Part shown: in pieces, positions 62,200 through 64,000 of the stretch | Position numbering within the stretch: position 1 is the first letter of the stretch | Layout of the letters: each line of letters opens with the position of its first letter | From: Acanthosepion lycidas | Taxonomy: Eukaryota; Mollusca; Cephalopoda; Sepiida; Sepiidae | Reading direction: 5' to 3' | NCBI GenBank assembly: GCA_963932145.1 | Contig: OZ010581.1 | Location: forward strand, 85,395,979 to 85,459,978 | Length of the DNA: 64,000 bases | Position numbers and translations under genes: made by a program | Notes under the pieces: generated by a model | What the model was told of the DNA's origin: nothing | Database searches by the model: none | Seen by the model: only the letters and a program-made list of their open reading frames with translations

Positions 62200-62900
62200 A
62201 CATAACTATGTTATAACATCACTACAAAAATAGCCATTTTGTTTCAACACTTTTGATGTCTTATCAAGTGATGGTGTTGCAAGTAAAATAAAAAGTTTTT
62301 AGTGTTCAAAAAACAGCCATTACCCCCACTAGGGGAAATATTTTTACGTAATCAAATTACAAGTATATAACGGACCCTAGATACAATTGGTTAATGCTTT
62401 AAAATAAGTATTAGATTTTATAGGAAATGGGGTAAACAATTAATCTCCAATATTTTGTAATTAAAAAATAAGAGTTACGCATATTAAACTCTAAATGTAA
62501 TATCCAGTCCTTCGTCAGAAAGGTTTGAATATTGTTGCGCAAACTCCAAGGCCAAAGTAAATAAATGCTTAGAGATGGAGGGATAATAGTCAATGATATC
62601 AAATTGTACGGATCTTTGTTTTGTATACCATTGAACTATTTGATGGTGTCCGCGGTATTTATCGATTGTGAAAGTCCGGTGGTGTGTTTAATGGACTTGT
62701 TAACTCTTTCTAGGACAGTTTTACGAATTCTTCCAACTTCGGGTCTTGTAGGATCAATCAGAAGTGTAGATGGCTTGCCTTTGAAATCTGGTTTATGGTC
62801 CTTTAAAAGAATCTAAAGATTTTTTTTTAAGTTTTAAATTGGTTTCATAAAAACCTCGCTAAAATGAATCCAGACAGTTTAAATTTTCTGTGGCAAAATT
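62200..62900 (-). mobile_element. Reverse-transcriptase element remnant, Penelope-like affinity possible
   Basis: Minus strand: RT N-terminal part (62840-62430), then unrelated or decayed DNA, then CACTTGATAAGACATCAAAA followed by GTGTTGAAAC (62278-62245). The last is an ACTTGATxAxAC...GAAAC tail arrangement like the terminal repeats of Penelope-like elements. A palindrome, TTATAACATA-ACT-TATGTTATAA, lies at about 62196-62218. Confidence 0.5.
62430..62840 (-). pseudogene. Reverse transcriptase N-terminal fragment (QFDIIDYYPSIS)
   Basis: KDHKPDFKGKPSTLLIDPTR then PEVGRIRKTVLERVNKSIKH (62815-62700) and, after a frameshift, QFDIIDYYPSISKHLFTLAL then EFAQQYSNLSDEGLDI (62602-62490). LKDHKxxFxxxPxxRLIxPTxxEVGxIxKxxLxxxN and (I)QFDIVxFYPSISExLL define a distinctive RT group found in many invertebrates. 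The Asp of FDI is the first catalytic residue. The downstream YxDD part is absent. Stops at LEFNM/RV-stop-YA show decay. The group looks Penelope-like to me, but that is inference. Confidence 0.78.
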
Positions 62901-63106
62901 TTACAGGATGGAGTTTGCTTTGGTGTTTTCAAAAACCAGCCAAATTTGAAATGAAAATGGTGGCGGTTTGATTGAATTATATTTTACCAAAGGAGGCAAC
63001 GGGTTTCACCTTCGTTGAAACAGTAGAACAACTCAATTAAGTATTCAGAGAAAACAATCTTTATTTAACAATCGATTCAGTTGTTTTCTAGGAGTTTTTT
63101 TGCAGC

Positions 63107-63108
<2 letters not shown>

Positions 63109-63164
<56 letters not shown>
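63109..63164. repeat. (GT)n microsatellite
   Basis: About 28 TG dinucleotides, uninterrupted. Confidence 0.97.
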
Positions 63165-63168
<4 letters not shown>

Positions 63169-63309
63169 GTGCGCTCAGAAGTGAGAGTGGAATGAAAAAA
63201 TTCCAGGCTCGAAATAACTATTTAACAGCTTTTATTTCTGGGAGAAAGAGAGTGCAAAATAGGAGTATTTTGCGAAAAAAGTTGTTTTCCCAGTTAACAA
63301 AGTTCTGTT

Positions 63310-63540
63310 GAGAAAGATTTCTCCTCTAGTTCACATAGCAGTAACGAGAAATCTGAGTGTGAAACTGCTAGGACAGACCTCGTCTTCTGCAGCAAAGTGT
63401 ACGTGTAGTTATCCTCTAGGTAGTTACAGCGAAGGGAGATTTCTCTGCTTGTTACCACAGGTTGGAACGAGAAATCTGAAATCAATTTGCCAGAACAGGC
63501 CTCGTCTTCTGCAGCAAGAGTTGAGTAGCCCTTTGAGCTA
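63310..63540 (+). repeat. Two-copy tandem repeat, ~120-bp unit
   Basis: TAACGAGAAATCTGAGTG...CCTCGTCTTCTGCAGCAA at 63345-63397 recurs as GAACGAGAAATCTGAAAT...CCTCGTCTTCTGCAGCAA at 63466-63517. Each unit also has AGATTTCTC upstream, giving an AGATTTCTC/GAGAAATCT inverted pair about 30-40 bp apart. Non-coding. Confidence 0.75.
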
Positions 63541-64000
63541 GGTTTGAAGGTTGTGACTACTGAAAATGAAAAAGATCGGATAGGGCTCTGTCAGAGATTT
63601 TATGACTTCTGGGACTTCCGGTTGTTCTCTATAGATTATTTATGTTGCTGCTACTGTTGAATCGAGCAAAGTAAGGAAGACTGCATCTGCCACAATATCA
63701 AACAAGTGAAATAGTTTCTATATCTTCCCCTCAGAAATGAACGCAATAAAGAATTTATCCTAATTATAATATGTAGAAAGGAATGTGCATGTAGTTTTAC
63801 AGATGTAAGCTTGTTAATTTTATTGGTAACCAATTTGAAAAAATCACGTTTTGATGGTTTGCCAGAACCAATTGTATACTACATTAATCTTCTTTTTTTT
63901 AACTTGAACTAAATGCACTAAAATATTAATATTTAAACGATTAAATATAAAGAGGAGTTACTAAAAAATATAAGAATCATCTAGTAACTGTCTTCTTTTT
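63541..64000. other. Unassigned AT-rich end of window
   Basis: No motif seen. Confidence 0.5.

Noticed and set aside
1-64000. CRISPR arrays, operons, bacterial or phage genes
   Set aside because: The short-unit arrays present lack the conserved-repeat plus unique-spacer pattern. All recognisable coding belongs to eukaryotic transposons or an intron-containing gene.
1-64000. Canonical tRNA or rRNA genes
   Set aside because: No full cloverleaf with proper A and B boxes was recognised by eye. The closest case, 43.2 kb, is listed only as a weak repeat. A tRNAscan run would be decisive.

Overview
This window is AT-rich metazoan nuclear DNA, almost certainly from an invertebrate. It is dominated by decayed transposable elements. 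There is no operon-like gene packing, ribosome binding site or dense coding. Instead there are long AT-rich spacers, (TC)n, (TA)n and (GT)n microsatellites, one recognisable host exon, and layers of LINE, LTR, Penelope-like and DNA-transposon remnants. The Jockey-like LINE, Penelope-like, Mag/Osvaldo-like Gypsy and Tc1 families are those common in arthropods and molluscs. I cannot decide the phylum from the sequence alone.

Layout. 0.7-2.5 kb: Jockey-like LINE remnant (minus), followed by a Gypsy gag scrap. 5.1-5.8 and 15.5-16.2 kb: two diverged LTR-like copies. 6.74-7.13 kb: the only host-gene candidate, a phase-0 first coding exon of a PM20D2-like M20 peptidase (minus). 9.2-15.1 kb: a nearly complete but dead two-ORF LINE of Tx1/L1 type (copy A). 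16.4-16.9 kb: two MITEs. 17.8-21.7 kb: a Copia element with LTR, tRNA-Met-type primer site, gag, protease and integrase. A Gypsy LTR relic with a 484-bp tandem unit is inserted into its gag, and its 3' end is fused to a Gypsy RT fragment. 22.6-28.6 kb: LINE copy B. 28.5-31.0 kb: Gypsy protease-RT remnant invaded by a SINE-like insert with minisatellites. 31.1-33.9 kb: two foldback elements and a Penelope-like tail. 34.5-37.5 kb: a hairpin-rich repeat and LINE copy C carrying a solo LTR. 37.6-41.7 kb: another Gypsy element (RT, RNase H, integrase, PPT, LTR start) interrupted by an array of the hairpin-rich repeat. 42-44.3 kb: short interspersed repeats and a second Jockey ORF1. 45-48 kb: Gypsy integrase, a perfect 21-bp inverted repeat, a satellite resembling the LINE 3' end, and an RNase H scrap. 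49.3-54.1 kb: Gypsy nucleocapsid scrap, Jockey endonuclease and RT split by a Penelope-like endonuclease segment, then LINE copy D (plus). 54.1-57.2 kb: Gypsy gag and integrase scraps with LTR-like repeats. 58.5-59.9 kb: a Tc1-type DD34E transposon. 60.2-61.5 kb: Gypsy integrase scrap and a ~100-bp tandem array. 62.2-62.9 kb: an RT remnant with the QFDIIDYYPSIS motif.

Nothing here looks like an intact multigene system. The main interest is structural: datable nested insertions with target-site duplications, chimeric retroelements, and three arrays that appear to grow inside or from transposons. Gypsy, LINE and Copia assignments rest on protein motifs read by eye. Boundaries given without a target-site duplication are approximate.
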